Position numbers and translations under genes: made by a program | Origin: Adiantum capillus-veneris | Lineage: Eukaryota > Streptophyta > Polypodiopsida > Polypodiales > Pteridaceae | Reading direction: 5' to 3' | DNA length: 64,000 nucleotides | Assembly: GCA_014529385.2 (NCBI GenBank) | Contig: CM043964.1 | Location: forward strand, 7,343,997-7,407,996 | Shown: positions 36,595-48,443 of the stretch, one piece after another | Layout: each line of letters opens with the position of its first letter | Numbering within the stretch: the stretch's first letter is position 1 | Notes under the pieces: generated by a model | What the model saw: only the letters and a program-made list of their open reading frames with translations | The model's database searches: none | What the model was told of the DNA's origin: nothing

Positions 36595-36914
36595 TTGTAA
36601 GCATTGACAAGGTTCATACTATCCTTAAGTTTTATTCCTTGCATCCATCTAGCATATTCAAAAGGATAATTTTTTAACTTCAGAAGATACCATCGGATAA
36701 TCTTACCATGTCTTAGTACCTTGTCTTAGTGTCGAAGGATAGCTTCAGGTTGTAGTACCTCTACTTGGTCTTCAACTTCGGGAGGGTCTTCCATAATTGG
36801 TTCACTTGGTGGCTCTCCTTTGTAGGGCTTAAGTAGGCTTACATGAAAGGCATTGTGTATGAGCCAATGGTTGGGCAACTTGAGTTGATAAGCTGTCTCA
36901 TTGATGGGCTTCAA
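36595..36914 (-). pseudogene. Gypsy integrase C-terminus and chromodomain-like tail
   Basis: Reads AYQLKLPNHWLIHNAFHVSLLKPYKG, then a Pro/Glu linker and VEVLQPEAILRH, a stop, and in the same frame WYLLKLKNYPFEYARW. The last words match the aromatic core of chromodomains carried by plant chromoviruses, which guide insertion to heterochromatin. Confidence 0.75.
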
Positions 36915-37297
36915 GATTTGGAAAGGACCATAGTATCTTTTTGGTAGTCTAGCATAATACTTTTGATGGCCTGTAGGATTTTTCCCCGTCGTTTTCCTTA
37001 ATTGATCCTTAGGAAACTTGAGTAAGATCCAATCATTTTCTTTGAACGTTAAGGCCCTTTTGTACTTGTCAGCAACAACAGCTTTTTCCTTTGTGGAGAG
37101 ATGGATATAGCCTCCTTAATCTTTTGAAAAGAATCTTGTAGGTCACGGCTATACTCATCAGCGGCGAAGATTTTCCATTGTACATTGAGTAGTAAGGGAC
37201 TTTTAGGTCTTCCCTCGATGATCTCAAAAGGTGCCTTTCCCGTAGAATTATGTACAGTATTATTGTAAGCATACGCTAAAAGTGGTAAGTACTTTTC

Positions 37298-37882
37298 TCA
37301 TTGTGGGTGTTGATCTACCTTTGTAACATAAGTCTTTAGTAGATCGAGTATCGTAAGATTGTCTATCTCACTTTGGCCATCCATTTGTGGGTGATAGGCC
37401 AAAGAGAAGTTCAATCTTGTTCCTAGATTTGTAAAGAGATCTTTCCAAAAATTATTGGTCATTCTAGGATCTCTATGTGACACAATGGATGTGGGTAATC
37501 CAGGGTGTTTGAAAATCTGTGATTTGAAGAGATTTTACATTTGGTGTGCCTTAATAGTATTTTTGACAGGAATAAAGTGTGCTTGTTTGCTAAACTTGTC
37601 GACTATTGTCCATATTCCCGTATTCCCATGGATAGACTTGGGTAATCCAAAGATGAAATCCATGGATATACTCTCCCATGGTGAATTTGGGATAGGCAAT
37701 GACTGGAGTAATCGAGGTTGCTTCCCTCTATCATATTTGGTCTTTTGGCATACTACGCATTTTGAAACATACTCTTGTATGTCCACTTTCATGGTAGGCC
37801 AATAGAAATACGTCTCTACTCCTCGAAGAGTAGGTTGAATAACTCTATGTCCCGCATAGGGAGAAGCATGGGATTCATACAT
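37298..37882 (-). pseudogene. Gypsy integrase
   Basis: The zinc-binding part ends YVSKCVVCQKTKYDRG. The core has WESISMDFIFGLPKS (first Asp) and IVDKFSKQAHFIPV, then a stop near 37535. The second frame has VSHRDPRMTNNFW (second Asp) and YHPQMDGQSEIDN (Glu). A stop at 37298 separates it from AYNNTVHNSTG-type sequence. Confidence 0.9.
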
Positions 37883-38323
37883 AACTTTCTCACGAAGGGA
37901 ATGGGTAACACATAACCTATTGTCGTGGAGAAGATAACCATCCTACAAGCTGAATGGTTCCTCTTTCTTCCTCAAAGCAAGGGCTGACATTATGTCTCTA
38001 AAGTCAGGGTCATTAACATACTCATCTATCATAAAAGATAGGTCATTGTGAGTAGCAATAGACACCAATTTAACTTTTGTTTGTCGTGAAAGTGCATCAG
38101 CCACTTGATTGTGCTTACCAACAATGTGAGAAATATGAAAATTAAATTACGAAATAAAATTTTCCCACCTCATTTATTTGTCGGAGATCTTGGTTTGCAT
38201 CATGAAATACTTGAGACTTTGGTGGTCGGTTCGCAGACTAAATGGAGTCCCCAATAGGTAGTGCTTCCATGTGTCTAGGGCATGTAGAACAACTAAAAGC
38301 TCTTTCTCATAAATTCCCAAGAC

Positions 38324-39184
38324 TCATTCATCAGTATTGAGTTGTCGTCTCTCATATGCTATGGCATGCCCTTCTTGAAGCAAAACTGCTCCAAGGCAAT
38401 CACCACAAGCATCACATTGGACCTCAAATGTCTTCGAGAGATTGGGAAGAATGAGGACTGGTTGAGAGGTAAGCTTCTCCTTGAGTTTGTCAAAAGCATT
38501 TTTCTCCTTAGCAGCCCATACATACTTAACATTCTTTTTAGTTAAGTCATGTAGTGGTCTTGCTATTTGGGAGAATTTTGCTTTGAAGCGTCTATAGTAT
38601 GCGCACATACCAATAAAGCTTCTTAGCTCATGTAGATTCCTTGGGTTAGGCCATGCTTTTATTACCTCTAGCTTTGATGGATCCATACGGATACCATCTT
38701 GAGAGATAATATGACCTAAGTATTCAATCTCTTGAAGGAAAAATTCACTTTTCTTTTGGTTGAGAAAAAGTTTATTCTCCCTCAATGCTTGAAAAATCAC
38801 TTGGAGATGTTGCTTATGTTCCTCCAAAGGCTTGGAGTAGTAGATGATATCCTCAAAGAACACTCGAGTGAATTTGCAGTATGGTCTAAAAATTTTCTCC
38901 ATTAGACAATTGAATGTTGTCGGTGCATTAGTCAAACCAAAAGGCATGACTAGATATTCATAAAGACTAATCATTGTGCGAAACGCGATCTTTAAGATAT
39001 ATTCATCCACTATCCTTATTTGATGATAGCCACTCTTAAGGTCAATCCTACTGAAGTAGGTAGAGCCTTGTAGCTTATCAAACAGATTTTCTACCCGAGG
39101 CACAAAAAATCTATTTTTGATAGTGATATGGTTTAATGCTCGATAGTCCACACACATGCGGTATGTACCATCCTTCTTTTGCAC
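38324..39184 (-). pseudogene. Gypsy reverse transcriptase to RNase H start
   Basis: KKDGTYRMCVDYRALNHITI and YFSRIDLKSGYHQIR carry the first catalytic Asp. The usual LDD box reads FFEDIIYYSK, so the first Asp of the pair is Glu (codon 38852-38854). LGHIISQDGIRMDPSKLEVI and the RNase H start FEVQCDACGDCLGAVLLQEG follow; the frame stops at 38324. Confidence 0.9.
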
Positions 39185-39627
39185 TAAAAGGATTGGAGAA
39201 CAAAGAACAAGGAACTAGGCCTCACCATCCCTTTGTATACCAGTTCATGTACTTGCCTCATGATCTCCTCTTATTGAGCTTGTGAGACTCGATAAAGAGG
39301 CTTGTTAGGTGGTGAGCTTCTAGGAAGGAGCTCAATGCAATGGTCATCATTGCCTCGTTTTGGAGGTAAGTCCATATGAATATCATCAATGAACACATCT
39401 TGGAATCCTTTTAGAAAATTAGACAAGTCTAACTCTTCTTGATTCCTACTATTTACATTTGATCAAACATTAGGATCTTCTGGAGACTTGCTACAAAAAT
39501 CATAAACACAGAAACTGAGATCTTCATTGATTTATCAAAATCAAGAGAATTTACAAGTGGAATAGTGCGACCACGGACACTAGCATCTATATAATTCTCT
39601 CTTCTTTAAGTGAAGTAAATTCTCCTT

Positions 39628-39918
39628 TCACGGAACTTCATATTGGCAGCCATGGGATGAAACCATGGTGCCCCTAGGATAACATCCTCGTGTTGGATAA
39701 CATCCTCGTGTTGGAGAGGAGAGATGAAGAAGTCTTCTTTGTTGACATAGCTTTGGACATGAAGCCTCAACTTCCCAATCAAGGGAGTAACAGAGGCCTT
39801 TTGTCCCCTTGAAAGCTACGTCAGCCGTTACCATATCTCCCAACTTGAAAGCTTGAATGCCCAATTTGGTGGCCAACTCCATTGATATGAAGTTGTGAGT
39901 AGAGCCAGGGTCAAACAA
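39628..39918 (-). pseudogene. Gypsy protease fragment
   Basis: MFDPGSTHNFISMELATKLG resembles the aspartic protease region of plant gypsy elements, where D-S/T-G-(A/S)-(S/T)-H-NF is usual; here the motif is DPGSTHNF. Downstream the frame breaks after a short tandem repeat (TRGCYP twice). Confidence 0.75.
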
Positions 39919-39938
39919 GATGAATGAATCATGCTCTC

Positions 39939-40508
39939 TTACCTTTCCCCAAGCATAGGAGAGTGATGAGCCTTTGCAATGAGCATCCGCTTTTGGAGAT
40001 TTGATGGTGGAAGCCCTGGAGTCTCATTGCGAGTATTCTTCTTGGGGAAAGAACGATAACCGTGTCCTTGCTCCCCACACTTGAAACACTTATGGTCCTT
40101 GCGAAAAGATTCAAGCTCTTCAACAGAGAGTTTTTTTTTACCTTTATAAACTCCCTTCTCCTTGGAATGATTATTGTTGTTGTTGTTGTTGGAAGTGCCT
40201 TGGGAAGAATTTTGAGCATTGGTCTTCCCCTTTGCATCATTTTTGCCTTTGTTGTCCATGGGTTTGACATTACGTTCAGCCCCTTGATGGAAATTGATAT
40301 GTGAAGCAACCGTGGTGTGATGGATTACTTTGCTAATAGTACCAGGACGTTGAGAGTTGATGTATTCTGTCATCTCTTCAGGTAAGCCCGCACAGAATTG
40401 TTGTCTTTGCTCGACAAAGTCTATCTTTTGAAAGACAGTAGCCTTGAGATGTAAATCCCAAAACTTTTCTACATACTTGTGGATAGATTCATGAGATAGA
40501 AGCTTCAA
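39939..40508 (-). pseudogene. Gypsy GAG, C-terminal part with CCHC knuckle
   Basis: Contains KYVEKFWDLHLKA and LPEEMTEYINSQRP, typical of plant gypsy GAG. An Asn/Lys-rich linker leads to the zinc knuckle CFKCGEQGHGYRSFP, in which the fourth ligand is Phe instead of Cys. Confidence 0.8.
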
Positions 40509-40586
40509 GATGCGCTAGTCAGTATGCACTTTGTCCTTTGCATCGCTTGCAAGGAATTGCTTCATGATGAAAACTCGTAGAGTTTT

Positions 40587-41352
40587 CTATGTCTTTGGGG
40601 CTTCTCCGTTGCCACGAAGGCTAGCCCACCATTGACGAGATGATTTTTGAAAGTGCATAGCTACATGGCATAGCTTGTAGGACTCTATAAAGCCCTCGTC
40701 TCCAAAGGCCGCATCAAATTGTTGGATAAAGGCCAACACTTTGTCGGTAGCACCAAAGGTGCCATCATAAGTGAGAAAAGAGATACTCTTTCCTCCCTCC
40801 TTGAACTTCTTTAACTTTTGGGACCTTCTCCATGCAGGGAATGATTTATGATGTCGTGCCCTCTTATATTCTCTAGGAGAATATCCATAGCTTTCATCAT
40901 AAGAGGGGGAAAGTGAAGATGAAGGAGAAGAGGGTGACCTCTTCCTAGCCTTTTTCTTCCTTTGTTTCCTCTCGTCTCTTTTGGAATGAAAAGGAGAAGG
41001 ACTGTGTGTTGATCTTTTCCTCTTGGTAGCAGTAGGCGATCGTTGAGACCGTTGTATTCGTGGAGCCACATCTTTAGAGGAACTTAAATTTTCATTGATT
41101 TCTTGCTCTTTGGATTTCTTCTCTGGTATGGGAGAGATTCTTCTTTTGGGGGTCTCTTCAAGAGGCCTCCTAAGCTCTCTCTCCTCTTGGAGAGGACAGA
41201 AGATTCCATAATCACGAAGTTGTTGAGTAGCTTTGGATTGCAAAGCACGGTTGCCCATAGCTTGCTTCAACCTAGTGACCTTCATCAGCACTTTCATTTG
41301 CAAAATCAGAGCTATCAATGTTCATTCTACTCTCTTGATTATTGTCAGCCAT
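40587..41352 (-). pseudogene. Gypsy GAG, N-terminal part
   Basis: Begins at ATG 41352 (MADNNQESRMNIDSS). A frame change near 41300 leads into a long Arg/Lys/Ser-rich region (KKARKRSPSSPSSSLSPS), then the conserved GAG segment FLTYDGTFGATDKVLAFIQQFDAAFG and KSSRQWWASLRG. A stop separates it from the next part. Confidence 0.7.
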
Positions 41353-41709
41353 GTTAACAAAATTTATGTATGTACTTAGTGTATGCTTTGGCAATTCAAA
41401 CCTTATTTGCCACTCCTCTTATCCTTTGAAAGATGGCTCTTAAGTATCTACACCCACGACTCGAAGTGGTTAATTATAGAGAGTAGAGGAGTAGGTCTAA
41501 CATAACAGAGCTGCCGAGGGTTAGCTCCTTTTGGACGTCTTATGGCTCAATAATGGTAAAGCCATAGGCAAGTAAAAAAAAAACTACATTATTAAGTTCA
41601 AAGTTGCCAAGGTGTGCATCATACCCCACATAGTGGGCTCAAAAAAATTGATAATAGATACCAGTTCCACTTACCCTAATATAATTAACAACATCAACCA
41701 TTTATAGCC
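41353..41709. other. Gypsy leader region and a fold-back
   Basis: No gene. It holds an inverted pair, CCACATAGTGGGCT at 41636-41649 and AGCCCACTATGTGG at 41706-41719, enclosing an AT-rich loop. The right arm touches the start of block copy 2. Confidence 0.5.
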
Positions 41710-42245
41710 CACTATGTGGCATGTAGTAGCCAACCAGGTCAGAGATCCAGACAAGAGTTACCGTGGTGGTAGCATGGCAGACGTCGAGTGGGAGTGGGCA
41801 ATTCAAGAGAAGAGCGATCAAGTTGCGACGGGCTTATCATACAGACAACAACGCGAGGCTCGCATAAGATAAAGTCTCGTGCACTATGGCTCAGGAGGCA
41901 AGGGAGCTTGGATGGATAAATATTTAAGGTTAATTGAATTATAACGTCGATCAATGATTATAAAGATTTTAGTTGATAATTTAGTATTGTTATTTCTAGA
42001 TTAGGAAAATATCACTTTCTCTTGACCAACCAGAGAGATCTTCAAGTATCGAGAGCGACATACTGAATTTGATACTTGGTGATGGTTGTTCTGAAACAAC
42101 CACATCTCTCACAAGCAATTAAACACGGTGGTTGGACCACTACAAGCAGTAACTTTAAACAAGTAATTTTGTATCAATTGTTTTGAGCTGTTGATAATTG
42201 TTTAATTTGGTTTGGTTTTATGTAGAGTCAAAGTGATCCAACATA
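41710..42245. repeat. Duplicated block, copy 2, left part
   Basis: Homologous to 32671-33091 and 34399-34495 of copy 1. The splice donor used in copy 1 (GTAAGA at 32885) is TTAAGG here, so the relic gene has lost this splice. The block is cut at 42245 by the large LTR element and resumes at 48444. Confidence 0.85.
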
Positions 42246-44299
42246 CTTTGGTGCATCCAAAGTGTGTCGACTCTAGAAGGTGGCATGGGTAGATATATGC
42301 AGGCGAGCACAAGCATGGCAAAGGGCTAGAGCAGTTAGGAAAATCATGGGATGATAGGTAGCAGCGGAGTTGTATGCCTAATGCGGGTTATAGGCCAAGG
42401 AAGGCTCCATGAGGGGCTCATTTGGGGAGCATGTGAAGGAGATGCAAGGTGCAGCTTTTGGGTCGAGGAATGAAGATCTTGAAGTGTTGAAGGATCAGGT
42501 GGAGATGGCTCATCAAACCGCACTAGGGAGCCCAAGTTATTGAAAGTTGAAGTTTCAATGGATTGCAGATTCTTGCCGGCCAGGACAGCTGGCAACAGGT
42601 GGTCCAAGTGGAAGTCTAGGTACAGGTGTGTAGAGCACAACTTATGGAGCCTACCCGTCTTTTCAAATGCGGATCAGAGCTATGTTTTGCATTTTATGGC
42701 CAGTTGAATTTTTTCTGGGAACCGGGTCTGCTGAGCCCACTTGGCCGCATTGGAGGATGTGCCATTTGGCATCTTTGGGGCCTCGCCAAAGTTCTTCGTG
42801 ATAGTGTACATCATGTGGAGTTAGCATGAAGTCACGGCAAGTGATTCCGATCCTCGAGCACCGAGTTATGGCTTGGAAAAACCAAAGGCTGATGAATATA
42901 AAGGGTGTGCATATGATTTTTCAAGTTTTTGGTCGCCTTGGATCGCAGACCCAAGAAAGTTTAAATTCGACGAGCATGGAGAGAATTAAAGTCTATGACC
43001 GAGGCGATTGGGTGGAGTTTTTACTATGATCATTGGGCTTCTCAGTAGAATATGGCAGGGTTGTGAAGTGGGCCAAACAAACAATGAGGAGGTGAATTTT
43101 TACATGGCCTTGGAAGACATTCAAAGGGGGGGTATTCCCCACAGCTGCCACGTGGCCAGGGAATTGCCCCACATTCACAAGAGGACACAGATAAGGTGGG
43201 GTACTTGGGCCAAAGCGTTAACCCATTATAGAGCATGGAAGCGAACCCCCTTGGAGCTCCGTGAGCTGTTGGCTATGGCGCGAGGGCGGCCCTACTGGGC
43301 GCTGCGAGGTGGCGCACTGGGGTGGTTTTGGCCTCTGGCGGTGCCGCAAAATGGCGTGCTCGCGTGCGTGTGAGGACGACGGCTGTTTAGCCTTGATGAC
43401 ATGGCAAACCCGTGCTAGGGGTGAGTCTCGCGGCCCTTGGGGCCCAAAAGTTTTAAAGGAAAGAGGGAGGGCAATAGCGACCTCGCTATTGCCTCCCCCC
43501 CTCATGGAAAAATGTGATCCCGCAGTGAAGGGAAGGCGAGGTAGAGGCTGTTCAAATATCTAGCAAGGGAGGGAGAGTAGAGATCAAGCAAGGAAATAGA
43601 GAGAGAATTCAAAAGGCCCAAGAGGAGCAAGTCGTCGGCCGAGTTGGGCGGACATAAGGAAGATGTGTACACCATGCAAAAGCTACCAAAAATGAACTAT
43701 AACAAGTGCTAGCAATGCAAAACAAATTCCAAAAAGAGCTCTAAGTGAAGTGCACGACAGGAGAAGCACACCCCTTATTTATTTTTTAAACCGCCTAGAT
43801 ACACCCCTATAAAAGAATGAAAATGTGAAAATTTGAGGGCTTTTTTGCTTGAGAGTGTGATTGAAAGTTGCAAGCCTGTGTAGTGCAAAGCTTGCCATTG
43901 AAGCTACATACTTGATTGTACTATTCTCCTAATAATACGAAACATTTGCCCCTATTTCTTTTGTTGCTTCTCCCCATTCCCTTCCTTTTCTCTCACTCTT
44001 TGTGTATTGGCCAGTGCTTGCAGAGCGTTTGCCTACAGCTTGAAGGGTGTTTCCAAGAGGGAAAAATCGGAGTGTTTTGTGAGTCGAAAAGGGTGAGTTG
44101 AGCAGGGTGGGTGCATTTGTGCTGCAAGGTGTTTTTTGCAAGGTGTGGGATAGTTGTTCTGTGTGCTAAAGTTGAGTGGTTAGTGCAAATTAGCCAATTT
44201 GAAGGTGTTATTTGAAAGGTTAGGGGTGCTATGGAGTCCCTAGGCTATAAAGAGACAGATATTTGGTGTGCTGGGTGTGTTCCCTATTCCACCTCTCCA
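42246..44299 (+). repeat. 5' LTR of the LARD-like element
   Basis: Aligns with 46426-48443 along its length (for example GCAGCTTTTGGG, AACCGGGTCTG against GACCGGGTCTA, and CCTTGGGGCCC). It ends CCTCTCCA. A TATAAAAG at about 43808 lies in the last quarter of the repeat and could be its promoter. Confidence 0.8.
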
Positions 44300-44425
44300 T
44301 CTTCTAGTGCCCCCACTAAGGAGCTGTCTGATGCTCCAATTTGAGGTTGGCAGCGGTGTTTTTTAGCCAACAAAGCGTTGAGTGATGGTCGAGGTGTTTG
44401 ATGGTCGAGTTTGAAGCTGACAAAG

Positions 44426-44979
44426 ATGGTGGAGCCAGTTTTTTCCCCCATATTTATGGGCATTGAAGATCCCAAGGATTGGTTAGCACATTTTGAGTTA
44501 TGGATGTTGTCGATGCGTATGTCAACGGATGCGAAAATATTACAGACGGTGCCGTTGTTGATGTAAGGACGTGCCAAGGTGTGGTTCGATGGTTTAAAGA
44601 GCAGTGATCAAGAATCATGGAAAAGGTCGCAGAGTCAGTTTTGGAGCGGTTTTGAGAGGTGATTACGATGAAAAAAGATGATGCAAGGCTGAAGGCGGTA
44701 CACCAGCATGTAAGTAAAGATTTCTCTATTTTCATTGAGCAATTTGAAGTCTGTTGGAAACAGTTAGAGATTGCTACTGGGGTCAAAAGCAATCAATCTT
44801 TGAAGTTGTCAAAGCTGTTAGAGTGCTTGCATATGAGGATTAGAGAAAAGGTCGAAGATGGTGCAGATACATACAAAGACATGGTCTATCTGGAAAAGAT
44901 AAAGAGCAGAAATGTGAAGCGGAAATTGGAGTTGGGCGTTTTAAAGCCAACAGATTATATGCCTGTTTTGCAGAGGTAG
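44426..44979 (+). pseudogene. GAG-like relic of the LARD-like element
   Basis: The ATG at 44426 begins MVEPVFSPIFMGIEDPKDWL, with AHFELWML and AKVWFDGLKSS, the retrotransposon GAG signature. In-frame stops occur at 44564 (TAA) and 44660 (TGA). The next frame (ATG 44659) continues with ARLKAVHQHVSKDFSIFIEQFE and ends at 44979. It presumably served as a particle protein or packaging signal once. Confidence 0.7.
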
Positions 44980-45293
44980 CGAAGCGCTCTTTGGTCCGAC
45001 CCAAGGTGATTCCAATTGTTCAAAATGCAGAGCCTATTGAGGTAAGACCTACTATTGGTTATGTTCCTTGGAGGTTTCCAGTTTGTGATGTGCATGTGCC
45101 GAGGGTGGAAGAGCTTGTCAACCAGGAGAAGCTTCATGTCGAGGTGAACCAAGATGTAGAATCGGTAGCAGATGTGGAGGCTCCGGTACGGATTGAAGAG
45201 GTAAAGCATGTTCTTGTGGAGATTTTGCATGAAAAAATAGCAGAATGCAATTAGTTTGCAGATACCGAGGGTTCAAAAGCTGATGAAGAAAGT

Positions 45294-46005
45294 TTGCAAA
45301 GCGGTGAAGATGGTCAAGCTTCTGTGGAGAAGCAAGCGGAAGGAGACGCAGATAGAGACTCGGTATATGATGTCGGTGATGATGATGATGATGATACAAG
45401 CTCGATTAGCTGGGAGACGAGCGAGGAAAATAGAGCGGATGAGTCCACATCCTATGACGAAGAGACGGAATCTCATGAACCTGAATTGGTAAAGGTAAAG
45501 CTGTTGTCTTATATGTTTGATGATATGGTAGTAGCCCATGTGCAAGAAGAGCAAAGAACAGAGAAAGCTGAGATGCTTGATGAAAGCCAAATGGAGTGGT
45601 CTAGGCCTACAGATGATGGGATGCAAGTAAAGGTAGTGTGTGGTGCCATGTTAATGGATGTGCCATGGTGGTGCAACAGGTGCACCATTTTGCCAAGAGA
45701 GATAAAGCGGCCGTGTCTATGGACAAAGACAAAGATGGTGCAATAGAGACTGAGTTTCTTTCTTCCCAAAAAAATCATGATGCAGCGATAGAAGAGGTGC
45801 TTAAAAAACAGGTAATTGCAGCTGAAGAGGAAGAGGTACTGGTCGACCTTGTAGGGCCGGTTGACAAGGAAGGACTCGATGATGCTGGAATTCAGTGTGT
45901 GGCCAAAGAGGAGGTTGTGATTCCAAAGAATGAGGAGATTCTGATGCAGCAGACATGTCTAAGGGTAGAGAAAGGAGAATCCCAAACAGTGACTTTGCTT
46001 CCATG
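45294..46005 (+). CDS. Acidic open frames in the LARD-like interior
   Basis: 45294-45746 encodes a very acidic protein (DVGDDDDDDTSSISWETSEE). 45638-46006, in another register, encodes KDGAIETEFL, an Ala/Glu run and LVDLVGPVDKEGL. Similar acidic spacers are common in non-autonomous gypsy derivatives. I do not recognise a domain and cannot say whether it is expressed. Confidence 0.35.
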
Positions 46006-46411
46006 AAAGGTATCTGAGCTTGGTGGTAGCTACAACTCTATGGAGGCTGGTTCAACAGGTGCATGGGGTATATGCTCAAGGTCTCCACTTTATTTGGTTG
46101 GGAGGAAGGGTCAAACATGTGTTGGAGCTTGGTATCAGGTAGGCTAGGGCCAGCCTACACACATGGTGGTCTAGGTGCTACGATACGGCACTATGTTGAG
46201 AAGTTACAAATGGCTAAAAGATATCAAAGGCAGGTGTTTGATCCCGGTGGAAGCTATATGATGCAGGGGGTGAGGCAACCCACTAGAAGGTTTGGCAGTT
46301 GGATGCAATAAAACTATGTAAATATGGTTTTAGTTTTCTCATAGTGTGTGCCAGGTTTTGCAGTTAGTAGTGGAATAAAAGCCCTTTTGTGGTTGAGCAT
46401 TAATGCTCAAC

Positions 46412-46425
46412 TGGGGGGTGGGCAA
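46412..46425 (+). promoter_or_regulatory. Polypurine tract of the LARD-like element
   Basis: TGGGGGGTGGGCAA directly before the right LTR. The minus-strand gypsy element at 53.7 kb has a similar GGGTGGGCAATGATG junction. Confidence 0.75.
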
Positions 46426-48443
46426 TGATGGTGCAACCAAAGTGTGTTGACTCTAGATGGTGGAATACACAGATATATGCAAGCGAGCAGAAGCATGGCA
46501 AAGGGCTGGAGAAGCTAGGAAAATCATGGGATGACATGTAGCAGCGGAGTTTTATGCCTGATGCAGTTTATAGGCCAAAGAAGGCTCCATGAGGGGTTCA
46601 TTTGGGGAGCAGGTGAAGGAGATGCAAGGTGCAGCTTTTGGGTTCAGGAATGAAGAGCTTGAAGTGATAAAGGAGTAGGTCTAGATGGCTCATCAGACAC
46701 GAGCTAGGGAGCCCAAGTTATTGAAGGTTGAAGTTTCAATGGATTGCAGATTCTTGTTAGACAGGACAGCTGGGGGCAGGTGGTCCAAGTGGAAGTCGAG
46801 GTACAGGTGTGTAGAGTGCAATTTATGGAGCCTATGCGTGTTTTCAGATTGCGGATCAGAGCTATGTTTTGCATTTTATGGCCAGTTGAATTTTTTTTGG
46901 GGACCGGGTCTACGCCCACTTTGCCCCATTGCAGGATGTGCCATTTGGCCGATGATAGTGTACATCATGTGGAGTTAGCACAAAGTCACGGCACGTGATT
47001 CCGATCCTCAAGCACCGAGTTATGGCTTGGGAGTGACCAAAGGCTGATGAAGATAAAGGGTGTGCAGATGATTTTTCAAGTTTTTGGTCGCCTTGGATCG
47101 CGGACCGAGGAAAGTTGAAATTCGACGAGCATGGAGAGAATTAAAGACGACGATCGAGGCGATCGGGTGGAGTTTTTACTCTAGTCATTTGGCTTCTCAC
47201 TAGAATATGGCAGGGTTGTGAAGTGGGCCAAAAAAACAATGAGGAGGGGAATTTTTACATGGCCTTGGAATCCATTCAAAGGGGGGGTATTCCCCACAGC
47301 TACCACATGGCCCGGGCATTGCCCCACATGCACAAGAGAACACAGAGAAGGTGTGGTACTTGGGCCAGAGCGTTAGCCCATTATACAGCATGGAAGCGAG
47401 CCCCCTTGGAGCTTGGTGACCTGTTGGCTATGGTGCAAGGGTGGCCCTGCTAGGCACTGCGAACTGGCGCATTGGGGCAGTTTTGGCCTCTGGAGGCGCC
47501 GCGAAATGGCGCGCCTGCGTGCGTGCGAGGACGGAGGCTGTTTGGCCTTGATGACATGGCAGACCCGCGCTAGCGGTGAGTCCCATGGCCCTTGGGGCCC
47601 CAAAGTATTGAAGGAAAGAGGGAGGGCAATAGCGACCTCGCTATTGCCTCCCCCCCTCGTGGAAGAAGGTGATCCCGCAGTGAAGGGAAGGCGAGGTAGA
47701 GGCTGTTCAAATATCTAGCAAGGGAGGGAGAGTCGAGATTAAGCAAGGCAATAGAGAGAGAATTCAAAAGGCCCAAGAGGAACAAGTCGTCGGCCGAGTT
47801 GGGCGGACATAAGGAAGATGTGTACACCATGCAAAAGCTACCAAAAATGAACTATAACAAGTGCTAGCAATGCAAAACAAATTCCAAAAAGAGCTCTAAG
47901 TGAAGTGCACGAGAGGAGAAGCACACCCCTTATTTCTTTTTTAAACCTCCTAGATACACCCCTATAAAAGAATGAAAATGTGAAAATTTGAGGGCTTTTT
48001 TGCCTGAGGGTGTGATTGAAAGTTGCAAGCCTGTATAGTGCAAAGCTTGCCATTGAAGCTACATACTTGATTGTACTATTCCCTATGCAATAATACCAAA
48101 CATTTGCCACTATTTCTTGCGTTGCTTCTACCCATTCCCCTCCTTTTCTCTCGCTCTTTGTGTATTGGCCAATGCTTGCAGAGGGTTTGCTTGCAGCTTG
48201 AAGGGTGTTACCAAGAGGGAAGAATCGGAGTGTTTTGTGAGTCGGAAAAGGTGAGTTGAGCAGGATGGGTGCATTTGTGTTGCAAGGTGTGAGATAGTTG
48301 TTATGTGTGCTAAAGTTGAGTTGTTAGTGCAAATTAGCCCATTTGAAGGTGTTATTTGAGAGGTTAGGGGTGCTGTGGATTCCGTGGGCTATAGAGAGGC
48401 AGATATTTGGTGTGCTGGGCGTGTTCCCTATTCCCCCTCTCCA
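46426..48443 (+). repeat. 3' LTR of the LARD-like element
   Basis: Begins TGATGGTGCAACCAAAGTG after the purine tract and ends CCCCCTCTCCA. Block copy 2 resumes at once. Confidence 0.8.

Larger units (their letters stand above)
36595..41352 (-). mobile_element. Ty3/gypsy chromovirus-type element, degenerate
   Basis: On the minus strand, in order: GAG start MADNNQESR at 41352, GAG with CCHC, protease, reverse transcriptase, RNase H, integrase and a chromodomain-like tail. The order RT-RH-IN is Ty3/gypsy, and the tail points to chromoviruses. Stops and frameshifts interrupt every domain junction. No short LTR pair or primer site was found next to the coding part. The duplicated blocks at either side could be very long LTRs, or the element may have lost its LTRs. 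Confidence 0.85.
42246..48443 (+). mobile_element. Large non-autonomous LTR retrotransposon (LARD-like)
   Basis: Direct repeats of about 2.05 and 2.02 kb (42246-44299 and 46426-48443) flank a 2.1-kb interior with a GAG-like relic and an acidic open frame but no protease, integrase or reverse transcriptase. The purine tract at 46412-46424 precedes the right LTR. The insertion splits block copy 2: left flank CCAACATA, right flank ATGTACCTC, against CATACGTGCCTC in copy 1. A clean target duplication is blurred by mutation. The plus orientation is opposite to the surrounding gypsy element. Confidence 0.85.

Noticed and set aside
43008-43563. Trp/Arg-rich plus-strand frames (and the copies at 47223-47718)
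   Set aside because: They lie in the ~2-kb LTRs and are not conserved in register between the two copies.
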